Positions 11,701 to 23,700 of a stretch of DNA of 64,000 nt are shown here, one piece after another. How positions within the stretch are numbered: the stretch's first letter is position 1; each line of letters starts with the position of its first letter. This stretch comes from Aplectana chamaeleonis (taxonomy: Eukaryota; Nematoda; Chromadorea; Rhabditida; Cosmocercidae): contig JAPDOI010000210.1 in the NCBI GenBank assembly GCA_029168955.1, positions 1,126,001 through 1,190,000 of the forward strand. The letters run 5' to 3'. Under the pieces are notes generated by a model. That model made no database searches. It had not been told where the DNA came from and worked only from the letters and a program-made list of their open reading frames with translations. Made by a program: the position numbers and the translations under genes.

Positions 11701-14700
11701 GAAACGGTCAACACACAACTCGTACAAGTCCAAAACGCCATCACTCTGCACAAAACTCTAAGAATGTGCTTTCAGTTAAACTTGAATCAGGGAGGCTATT
11801 TTGGGAGCTAAACATGATTTTTGGGGTCTGTTTCCGGATTTTCGAAAGATTACTGCTCGTTTTAGATGGTACAAAAAGTACAAAAAACGACTGTTGTAAG
11901 CTTGTAACTTCTTTGAAACTGCGGCTCGGAGCGGGATACTGCGCAGTTTAGCTATGGATTTCCGAGAGACACTAGCATTACGAGTCGTTTCTGCAGATGC
12001 ATTCACTTTCCTGCTGAGTCGTCTAGGACAGAAATAATTTCATTCATCATGGGCAACAAAATTTTTCTCTGACAATCCCTAAACTTCTATTTCTTTCAGT
12101 GAAGCCGCCATCAGCGACGCCGGCACCAACATTTGAGAATACGGCTGTGGCGACCAGCCAGTACAGTACAATGCTTTCGGTCACGGTAGCGGTTGGATGT
12201 GGTCTGCTGTTTCTGAATATTTGCGTGTTTTTCGGACTTTATCGTCAGGTAGGTGAATATGCCCAAGGTTCGCGTCAATTACGATTACGATGGACTTACT
12301 GATCTGCTCTGTTTAGTGTGACAAGAACAAACGATCCAAGAAGAAGCTACAACTGCAATATCAGACCTACGCATCCAATCAGGCATCAGTTCCCGATCAG
12401 TACAACAATCTCAACTCACCGGTAACCTGTTGCTACATTAGCACGCTATCCTAGTTTTTTACGAGTTAAATAGAAAGATCTCTATACGTATGTATTATGA
12501 TCAAATCTCTCGAACAACGGGTAACAATCAAATCAGAATTATTGCCTTCGGGAGTTTCTCCACCATCAAATGAGGCTGACAAGGAAACTGCTCTTAGCCA
12601 AAGTGGATATTTCCAATGAAATCTACCTCTAAAACCACTTTCAGACGTAGAATACGAATATGCCCTTTGCAGCTGCCTCGAATCACTCTGAAAAAAGTTT
12701 TAGGCATTTTCCAATTTTTTCCCTGGTCCTGGGGCCTATTGTACCCTCCAAAACGCGCAGTAGTATTTCAAAAATTTGGAAACGAACCTCATAATCGTGT
12801 TCATCGCCAAAAACAATTCCCTTAAGCAACGTTTGCATGGAAGCACATTATCCGAACTTTGCACAGAGTGATAGCTACTTCCACTTGTGCCCCTCATAAC
12901 GTTGAAAAAAAAGGTTAAGGCGATTGAGCTAGTCTACAGAACGTTATAATCGCAGAATCAGAAAGTTATATACTTTTGTCCAGTACATACTTTACCTTTT
13001 CCACTATGTTAGGAGCTCCGGGGTAGTTAGAGATTCCTCAGGCGATTATCGGCCCCGAGCCGCCTGACAGTTCGGCTCGTTTTTCCAATCTGCGAGTCGG
13101 CTCCTGTTGCTGTCCGGGCCACTGCTGTTGCTTTCCGGGCCACTGCTGTTGCTGTCCGGGCTATTCCGGTTGGCCCGAACAGCAACAGCAGTAGCCCGGA
13201 GATTGGGAGAACGAGCCGAACTGTCGAGCGGCTCCGATTCCTATTCGGTGCGGCTCGGGGCCGAGAATCGCCTGAGCGAGCTGTCTGAAAACAGGGGTCA
13301 AAAAATTCATATCTAAATGCCCGAAATGAGCAGAATGAAATATGTACGTACCTTGCGAGGATGTCCTTGCTACCAGTAGTAAAAACTGTGAGTGACTCCG
13401 GTCTGATAATAGGTCTCAAAAAGTTACAAACTCAAAATGGTAACTTCGAAAATAATTTTTCTTAACCCTAACTCTGTCTAGGGAGGGTATTTGAGGTGCT
13501 GAACATGACTTAAAGGCACAGTCCAACCTCAGAATCGATTTTCCGCTTTTCTGCCTATCTTGGAGAAAATCTCACGCTGATCACAATGGTGTGTCCAGAA
13601 TCGCTCAGAACTTACCGCGAACGGAGTTACGGCTCTTCAAAAATTTAGATTTTAAACGGCTAGAAGTTCGCGGACGAGTTGTTTCGAGCCTGTATTTCCT
13701 CGTTAATTGCAGCCATCATTCTGAAGCAGGTCACAATATAAGGCCAGACCGAAACAAAAGAAGAACATAGATTTCGAACAAAATCATTCGCGCGTGTCTT
13801 CCCTATTGAGATCGGGAGCCTGCCAATGGGCGTTGCCCATTTTTCCTTTCAAGGGGGCGTGGTCGACTTTTTCCCACATTTTTCTCGCTTATTTGAGCGG
13901 GTTGAGATTTCGCGCTTGGCAGTGTTGCTATAGGCGGCGACCGCACCATAATATCAAAAATTACCTCCGAGGTTGGACTGTGCCTTTAAGAGGTTTGTTT
14001 CCGGTTTCTCGAATGGCTACGGTACCTTACGGTAGGTGTCATGTCATTTTTCTACCGTAACCGTCGTCGTCAGAAAAACCGAAAACAAACCTCATGTTCG
14101 TGTTCAGCTTCCCAAGTAACTCCTGGACAAATTTTGTGATGAAGAGAAAAAATTATAACTTTTATGTCCACCTACCATTTAAGCTTGTAACTTTTTGTGG
14201 TCTATGATTAGGCCGGAGTAATTCACAGTTTATGTTACTAGTGAAAAGAGCACCCTCGCAAGGCTTCATTTTGCTCAATTCGGACTACGCTGAAATGGTT
14301 TACCTAGTAAGTCGTCGTATGGTTTCTGAATTTATTTTAGAATGAGTTGGAGTAGGAGTGTGAAAACGGAACCTTTTACTCCGCCTTGTTTTTAGGCGCA
14401 GAATATCGAAAATGTAATAGTGAAATGCTGAGGATTCTCGTTTTCGCACAAGTCTGGGTGGTAGTATGGTTACGAAAGGTTTTATGTTTGTGTTGGTCAC
14501 CCTAACAAGGGAATGACCAGACCCGTTTGCCAGAACTGGCCATACATTCATGTTTTTCTGCTAGAACACCTTCAGGGTAGTCGTAAAAACACCCTACTAC
14601 TTGCCCGAGTAGTAGTGGGGGAAAAGGTATGAGCCATTTTTTTGAAATGAGGTCGAAACAGCGAGAAATTAACTAAGGCCATATCATCTATGATTTCCAC

Positions 14701-17700
14701 CGCCAAGCCCTATTGGCCGAACGGTCCAAGGCGGCGACCTACCAACCGGAGACTCCCGGGTTCGATCCCCGCTGCTGGCAAAATTTTCGCAACGACGTTT
14801 TCTGAGTAAAACAACTGTACGCGGCTTTTTGAATATAGTTTATCGACACTAGCTGTCATAGGGAAGAAGAACAAGCATACGGAAGATCAAAACACGGAAA
14901 CGGATTTTATTAGGCTGATCGAAAAGTGTTGGCAGCAAAACAAATTTATCCCAAGAAAAATCGTGAAAAGAGGGCTGTTGCTGGTACACAGGTGCAACAC
15001 CGAGAACCTTCTGGAAGCTTCCATGGTAGGGGTATATAAGGGCGCGAGCTCGTCTGGGACGGTAACTACAATGGATCTCACCCGACCTCAACCTCGACTT
15101 CTTATCTTCTACGAGTGGCGTCGCGGCTCCTCGGCGTCCGAAGCCGTCACCAACATCACCGCTGCAATGGCCGAGGACAGCTTTTCCTACCGCACGGTGG
15201 CCCGTTGGATCTCCCGCTTCAAAGACGGAGATACGGACTTGGAAGACAAACAGACAAACTGCTGTGCTGCTCCTGGGACAAGCGCGGGATGCTCTACTAC
15301 GAGTTGCTCCCTTAAGGGAAGACGGTCAGTGCTGCCGTGTACTTACGTCACTTGGAGAAATTGGCCATCGCCCTGCGAGAGAAGCGCCCGAGACGAGCTA
15401 CGGTACACCTCCTTCACGATAATGCTCGACCCCTTATCGCGAAGGAAACCCAATCCAAACTGCACGAGCTGAACTGTCAAACAGTACCCCACCCGCCTTA
15501 CTCTCCTGACCTTGCCCCTTCTGACTTCCACCTGTTTCTTCCCTTAAAGGCACAGTCCAACCTCAGAATTGTTTTTCTGTTTTCTTGTCTATCTTGGGAA
15601 CGGTTCCACGCTGATTCCAATAATCCCTCTAAAATCGTGAAAGACCCTCTAGAAACGGAGTTATGGCGCTTGAAAGTTTAAGCTACGGAAACAGGGTGGA
15701 CGAGTTGTCCGGGCTTTGTAACTTTCGTAATTTGCAATCGATGTGTGCGAGCGTACCTGAACAAGGAGTGATGTTGCAAATGGATTGAAGAAAGGGGCTT
15801 TTGATCGGAAACCATCGCTTATCTCGCCACTGTTGAGCTCGAAAGATCGTGAAAAGGGCGTGCCAAGGTGGCTTCCGGATGTGGGCGCCCCGGGGTGGCT
15901 TCCTCCTATATCTCGTTTATTCGGAAGAATTGAGAGCTCGCACCTGTCAGGTGTATATAGGGTGGGTCTACTTCACAATCATGTGGAAATCTCAGATTTC
16001 GTCCCTGAGCTTGAACTTTGCCTTTGAGGCATTCCTGGCTAAAAATACTTTCGCTGATTATGATGCCATTGTGGAGGCTATTGGTGACTTCTTCGATTCC
16101 CAGTCCCCTGCTTTCTGGGAGAAAGGGATCAATGACCTGCCTGACAGGTGGACCACTGTCATAGCTAATGAGGGAGACTATATTGTTGATTTAATTGAAA
16201 TGTTAAAAAAAGAAATAATAAATTGAAAAAACCTCAATAAAATTGCCAAGACTTTTCGATCAGCCTGATATAATAAAAAATAATTCCGTATGAGTGGATG
16301 TGGCTTGATTTGTGCGGGCCAACTTACTAGGCAATATGTTTTATTCTGTGGCGACTTGAACCTCTCGCTTTGTATCTTATTTACTTACCCCACTTTTCAC
16401 ACGATTGTCGATTTCACGTCGATGATCCTCCCGGTGAACTCAACAGTCCGATCGCAACGCTTCACCCTAATGAAGTCGGCAAATGCGAGGAGGTTGGATG
16501 TTGTAATTGTGTTAGTTTCATGTTTTGCTGCTACTGTAACAAGAATTTGTGTTTCGCCACTTCCTCAAGAATTGGCTTTGGTGTTGATTTTTCTTGCCGT
16601 GTACTCCATCAGAAATGATTGCTGACTTTTCCCATCAATAGAATCGTCAATAAACCTTCATATGATTACCCCTACCAAGGTTAGTCTCAAAAAACTGCAT
16701 GGCAAATTTTTCCGCACCAAAATTGATTGTACCACACGATTCTCTGGATGGAAGTCTATGAGCTACGATAGTTAAATTATATTATGCTTACCGTAACCTA
16801 CCGAAATTTCTCGATAAACGCTAAACGAATCTCATATTCGTGTTCAGCACCTCAGAAAACCCCCCAGGCGAAGTTTGGGGGGGGGGTGATTTTTTCTGAA
16901 CTGTTGAGCTCCATGGAGGGTAGCCCAATCCATTTTTGGGAGGTGCAAAGGTCAAGGAAACATTTTCAGCCCAAACTGTGCCCAGGGGGTAATTTGGGGC
17001 GGAGAACACAAATATGAGGTCCGTTTATTGTTTTTCTTAAAATTATGACAGGCTACGGTAGCTTGATAGTAATAATCCTACAGAGCTCTTCACTTCTTGT
17101 TTCATAACTTTTTTCTTCACAACTACTCGAGCAGCTAGATTGGAATTTTTAGGATTACCCAGGAGGTAGTCGATCAGAAAAACATGGCCTTATGGGGGTA
17201 GTTCAGGGGCGGCATGCATGAACACAGCGAACGGTGTCAGGGAGCCGCTCCGCGTGCCATGCGCGCAGCGTCGAGCAACGGGGCGGCCCCGAATTTCGTG
17301 GCGTGTATTGAGGTGCCTGATTTTCGGGGCCGCCCGTTGCTCGACGTTGCGCGCATGGCACGCGGAGCGGCTCCCTGACACCGTTCGCTGCGTTCATGCA
17401 TGCCGCCCCTGGGGACATGTTCTGGTCATTCCCTTGTAAGCAACACCTTTGGACGAAGTTTGGGCAAAAAAAATCTTTCGACTTGTGGAGTCCGAAAAGT
17501 GGAATAGTGCCGAGCCCCATCCAAGTGCACCTATCTTTCATGGGATGGAGCTGATGTATTTTTTTGTTTGGAGTGTCCCTAATTCTTCTTTAATAGTAAG
17601 AAAGTGGACGCCTTACCATATCCCACGAACAACACGTACTAACCTCGTTGTAGCACATTTTATTTATGCAGTGACCTAATCCAATTATGCGGAACAGGCA

Positions 17701-20700
17701 CGACCACACACAAGCGCTGGTGTTTTCTTGTGGGATTAATGTCATCAAGTCGAATAAATTCGGCTAACATGTTTGAAAGAATGATACACTCAGTTCACCC
17801 TATGTGTATAGCCCGTGTCATTTCAATTGGGAGGCCGAACTCACAAGGGAAGGATCATCACATGCCGTGGCCATTCCAAATGGAATATGTGTTTCTGGAA
17901 CCAATTTTCGACGTAGAATCCGATTTTTTGCGTTGCAGCTGCAAATCATTTCTCTGAACGGAGTTGTATGCGTTTTTATTGCTTTACTCGTAGACGCATC
18001 ATAACGTGTAATCTACGAGTCATCCTTGGCTTCCTGAGGTGCAATGATGTGATTTCTACACCAGGAATCATCCCATAGTCATCTGGTGTGGAATCATCGT
18101 CTCTCGTGTAGAAATCACATCGGTGTATCTCAAGCCATGTTTTGACTGCACCTGGTCGCTGCGGCCATGCGAAGGACAACTGTTCCTTTTCCATCGCGCG
18201 TAATGGAAAGACGATCTAATTGTGATCGCTTCGTGGCAAACGTCCTACATCGCTGGATCGCGGCGACGAAATCCTATGTTTTACTGCTTCGCTGCTGGAG
18301 GAGCGATTCTCGATGGTCGCTGATCATCGCTCCATCGCTGCTATTATAGCCTAGTTTTAACTGCATAGCTGCTGTTTTTCATCGCAGCGATTTCACACCC
18401 GCTGCTGGCAGCGATTCTGTTCATAGTGCATAGCCTCACAGATGATCGAAGAAATTCAATCAATCAGTGAAATTAATGGCTGGTAGTTATCAATAACACG
18501 TTTCGACCCGTAAACAATGACCTTGTCATCTGAAAGGGTCAATGTTCACTAGACAAAACGTGTCATTCGCTGGCGTTTTGGCCGCGATGGAGCGACGGTC
18601 AACGACCATTGAGAATCGCTCTTCGAGCAGCGATGCAGTAAGACATAGGATTTCGTCGCCGCGATCCAGCGATGTAGGACGTTTGCCACGAAGTGATCAC
18701 AATTGGAGCGGGATGCAGTAAGACATAGGATTTCGTCGCCGCGATCCAGCGATGTAGGACGTTTGCCACGAAGCGATCACAATTGAAGCGGCTTTACATT
18801 AAGCGCGATGAGAAAGGAACAGTTGTCCCTCGCATGACCGCAGCGGCCACCTGCAGTCAAAACTAGGCTTATGGCAGCGATGGAGCGATTGCCAGCGAAT
18901 GACACGTTTCGTCTAGTGAGCACTGACTCTTTCACATGACAAGATCAGTTTTTACGAGTCGGAACGTGTTATTGATGACCACTAGCCGATAATTTCCCGG
19001 TTTGATCGAATTTCTTCAATTATCCGTGAGGCTATGCACTATGAACAAAATCGCTGCAGCTGCGAGATCGCTGCTGCAGCGGGTGCAAAATCGCTGCGAT
19101 GAAAAACAGCAGCGATGCAGTCAAAACTAGGCTTCAGGAGGCGACGAAGACATGGATTACACGTTATGAAGCGTCTACGAGTGAAGCAAGAAAAACGCAT
19201 ATAACTCCGTTCAGAGTAAAGTTTTGCAGCTGCAATGTGAAAATCCGAATTCTGCGTCAAACATTGATTCTAGAAACGCATATTTCATTTGGAATGGCCA
19301 CAGCAAGTTATGATCCTTCCCTTGTCAGCTATTTGGCGCGAAAAAATTCTGCCTTTATAGAGTTGCGGCTCTCCAGTTGAATGAAACGGATCGTACTTGT
19401 ACGCTATTCAAGCTAACAGTTTCTGTACTGACAAAATTTGAGTTCAGCTGTCATTAATGCCACCTCCTCCCCCGCCGATCACACTGAACTCATCGACCAT
19501 GCACGCGATGCCGGTGAATGACGAGATGTTTGAGCGGCCAGTTTTTGCTCCTGCTCCGCTGAGTAACACTGGGACGGATGGAACTATTGTGACCAACGTC
19601 ATGCCACGGCATTCGTTTCAAGAACAGGCATGTGTATTTTCCTTATTGCACTGGTTATGCACGAATTAACCTCCTTCTATCCTCACCACATATTGGAGTG
19701 AACAAAGATGCAAAACTAACAAGAGAAGTGGGCAGAGCGTATGTCGGATCTGCGGAAACGAATAGGATTGCTAGTATCTCTCGGGCATATATAGTAAAAC
19801 TGCGCAGTACCCCGTCCCAAGCCGCAGGTTCAGAGAAGGTATTAGCCCAAAACGGTCGATTTTTGCGATTTTTGTACATTTCAAAACGCGCATTAGTCTT
19901 TGAAAAATCCGAAAGCAGATCTCATAATTGTGTTCAGCGCCCAAAACTTCCCCTCTGAGCAAAGTTTGGGGGGAATCCCATTTTCCAAACTTTGCGCAGA
20001 CCGATAGCGTTTTGGACTTGAACGGATTTCGGTTGGGCAGTTATTTATATCAATTAGGGGTTCTGAAAGCGCTTCAGAAAAATGTTCTGAATTTGACTTA
20101 AAATTCTCTAAGAGGGGTTTTGGGGGCGCTGATCACGAATCTAAGCTTTGTTTGTCGATTTTTTGTAAGTTTTCGACCTAATTTCCTCGAAGCTTCCCAA
20201 TCGGGGAAATTTTTGAGGGAAAAACGCCACTTTCGAGATATCCGGATTTCTACGATAAATGTGTCTCGAAATCATTTTTTGAGGGTTATTTGAAGTGCTT
20301 AACGCGAATCTGGAGTCCGTTTATCTATCTATTGCAGATTACGGTAGATTACGGTGGGTATACGATAAATCTCAGATTTTACTCAAAATTTGTATGCGGA
20401 GGTTATTCGGGTTGGAGAACACGAATTTGATGTCCACTTGCCAATTTTCGAATATTTAAGATAGGTTTTGCCCCCTAAAGGGCATATTACCTGTCGTAAC
20501 CTGCAGTAAACCTCATAATTTCGACAAACATACCCCAGATTAGCTTTCAGCACCATAGGTTACCCCTACATACAAGTTTTCAGCGAAATCCGAGAAAGTT
20601 TTTTGAAACTTCCAAAAAAATGCCTGATGTGCAAGGCTTGAAAAATGCTCATAACTTTTTTGAACCCGCCGTTCGGGGCGGTATACTGCGCATTTTGACT

Positions 20701-23700
20701 ATTGAGCCAGAAGGGATACTAAAGATACTGGTCGTTTTCGCGGATTCGACATACGTTTTGTATACATCCCTTGTAAGAGGAGGTATGAAAACCATTATTG
20801 GATGACAATTGATTATACTAGCGTGCGGTGCGTGGCGAGAGTATGTACTTTGATACTGGCAATTTGGACAGGAAGGAGATTATTTGACCTGTACACTCCG
20901 TTTCGTGTAAAAAGAAGTGTCCAAGGTTTATAGTCTGACTGTCTCGTCAGCGAAGAAAGAATCATGAAAAACGCTGCGAAACATCCAAAATTAGCTCTTC
21001 TTCTTAAAAGCCACATTTCAACGGTGGATGAGTTGCGCGGGCATGGGCCTGAAGTAGACAGCGTGTGCAGATGCGCTCCAAGGCTAAGACTCAGCCGCAC
21101 TCGCGCTCTAACGCTAGTGAAGAAGCGGACCAAAGTCCTCCTCGGAAAACTCGACCGCGAGCGGAAATGGCTGGCGCGCGCGTATCTCAGAGCCGATTGA
21201 AGCTCTTTCAGGCTCGTTTTTGCTCGTTCTTTCACCCATACTGCTCCAATGAGACCCCGGCCTCTCGATTTCCGGCGGAAAACTGAAGACGAGATTTATC
21301 GTGGACACTGTTTTGCGGACTTGAGAGAGGCAGGCGACGAGAGATTGAGAGCGGCCGGAGAAAATAGGTTGAGCAGCGGACACGCCCCTGATCAGGGTCA
21401 GGCGGCTGACGTCCAATTGGACAACGAGGGTCACCTAGAGTTTTCTCGAAAAAAAAAATAAATTTCGAGAGGGGACGTGAAAATTCTGGGCTAAAAATTC
21501 AAAATGCTCCCCGAGGTTTGTCAGTCCATAATTTGAAACAACCCACATGGATAGTGACAAGAAATCTAGGGAATTTCAAAATTTTCGGGGCATAGAGTTT
21601 TCTCTAGATTTTGGTGCACGATTAGAAGTACGCCGAATTTTTCGAACAGCGATGAAAGCCATTACCTAGAGAAAGATTTTGGCATTCAGATGGTACATTT
21701 ACCCCTCTTGAGCGGAATATCGCTGACGGACTAGAGAAAATTCGCTGACACACATTTGGTGCAAGACTTTTACAAGAGCCTGATTATTTGAAAGCAAGTT
21801 GCAATGTAAGCGAGTATGGTTTCCGTATTATATTTAGTCTGACTAATGGACCAGGCGTCCGACCGTAGGTGTTGGCGACATCCTCGGCCAACGGGGTTTC
21901 TATCGCGTGCGGCAATCTACCGTCGCAGTCCCGTCCATTCACCAGACTAAATCGATTACGTGGACTCTGCGTGAATCATTCAAACAACCTGGGGCGGCAT
22001 GCACGTACGCGGCGGGTTGGGTTGGGGTCAGGGGTGTGCGTAAATAAAATTTCAAATTTCGTAAATCGTAAATCGTAATTACGACAAAACCATCGTAAAT
22101 CGTAAACCGTAAAGCGTAAATCGTAAACAGCAAATAACAACCATAAACGAAAGAATATTTTACTATGGTGAAACAGGAGAAACTGTGTACCTACCGTCCT
22201 ACTGTCCACCGTTGCACGTACTAGGCACATACATATTAGATTGCGTTCAGTATTTGACAGGTAACCACGTCTAAGGGGTATGGTATACTTTGTTGCTGTC
22301 ATGAGCGACAGGCATGAAATCTAGCACAAACCGCGGCGAGACCCGCATCGGAGCAACGGCATCGGTTGTCGTAGGAACAATTATCGCGTGTGAGCCGCAG
22401 CCAAATGTCGCGGAGGGCTGACATACTGCGAGTGAACCGAAGCCTGTCGCTTCTCAGCGCACGGTAGCGACAGGTTTAGAAGGCGGAAGCTCCACGACAG
22501 GCGGTCGCTGTCGTTGTGCAGAGCGACGCGACCGTGTCTTGTAAAAGTATACCATACCTTTATGGGACCGCCTTACCCGTATTTCTCTGCTTTCCCTTAT
22601 CCCTCATTCCACAACTTCTTCCCAGGTTTTGAAAAATCCGTCTGCCAGATTCAGCTGTCCGAGACCCTGTTGGGAACAGGGTCACAACTATACTCTTAAT
22701 TCCTCTCCCGAAAAGCCAACGCCGTTGTAAGCGTTAAAACGAGCCAATATTACCGTATCTGAGCGATTTCCTACGACCGAATTTTAGAACTCTCTATTGT
22801 TAGCAGAACCGCAACACCGATTATACATTCGGTAAGGATTGCACTGATATGTACTTCGAGTTCCGTACTGAAGGTTGGCTCAAACTCGGTGCACGTACGT
22901 CGAAAAATATGGAACCAAACTTGCGTCAACCTTCAATAGAGATCGCAAAGTATCAGTCCGACCCGTTGCAACTCTGTATTAACTAGAGCCGAGTATCGGT
23001 CGCCCAAAAGTTAAGTTATTGTTTCCTATATCTTCTGAATACCTTGCAGATTCATAGCTTTATGCTTTCTAAATTTTGCCGCTTTGTGTAGTTTAGCTCC
23101 CATAGTGGAGAAATGTAGCCAAGGCGCCCCAACAAACGTTCGAATTTGTGAGAGATAAATGAAAAGGGCGAAGATGAGCGTTTAAACTAGCGCTCACGTC
23201 TTTTGTGAGTGTCCGCTTGCCGCGGACGAAGAGAAGTTAACTGGAGGCAACGATTTGGAGAGTCAAACTTCTTGGGTAAAAAAGGACGCTCCTCTTGTTG
23301 ATTTTTGTCGACTCAGAGTAGACATAATCTACTCAAAAAGCGGGCCAAGAGGAGTATTTGAAGCAATTTTTGGATAGCTCAGACTGCTTCGCTCGATGGT
23401 CTGGCGCTAATCCAGTAGTAGGAATCACAACAGTTAATCTCCATGAAAAACTCGAAAACAAAGTACTCGTGAAGAGTGCTATCAGACTGTATTCGTCGTA
23501 GGCGGCAGCTAGTGAGACGTGCGCGGCACGCAACGCGGATCAGTTATCCAACGCCTCCAACTCCGACAGTGTGTCCCGCTTTGAAATGATAGAATCGCGT
23601 CAAAGAATGAAAAATGGGATCGTGTTGTAATCACACGCCTGGGTTGGTCCTTCTTACCAAAAATATCAGTATAAGCAAAGTGGGATCAGAGCAGGTCAAT

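Larger units (their letters stand above)
14910..16268 (+). mobile_element. mariner element
   Basis: Ends TTAGGCTGATCGAAAAGT and ACTTTTCGATCAGCCTGA with TA at 14908-14909 and 16269-16270. Carries a decayed transposase, split by a MITE. Confidence 0.88.
14506..17436. mobile_element. Tc4/Tc5-like element containing a mariner and a palindrome
   Basis: Ends CAAGGGAATGACCAGA and TCTGGTCATTCCCTTG, TAA at 14503-14505 and 17437-17439 (restores CTAAG). Holds a fragment of the cysteine-rich transposase domain, a mariner, a tRNA-like segment and a near-perfect palindrome. Confidence 0.82.
18133..19133 (-). mobile_element. AGCCTAG-family MITE, outer copy
   Basis: Ends AGCCATGTTTTGACTGCA and GCAGTCAAAACTAGGCT, TCA at 18130-18132 and 19134-19136. 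The empty site is visible in the sister element near 26936-26960. Split by a second copy of its own family. Confidence 0.85.
17844..19324. mobile_element. Tc5-like element, TCA duplication, hosts a double nest
   Basis: Ends CAAGGGAAGGATCATCACAT and the complement; TCA at 17841-17843 and 19325-19327 (restores CTCAG). A sister copy is at 25319-27136. A hairpin at 18050-18120 (GTGATTTCTACACCAG) is part of its body. Confidence 0.85.
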
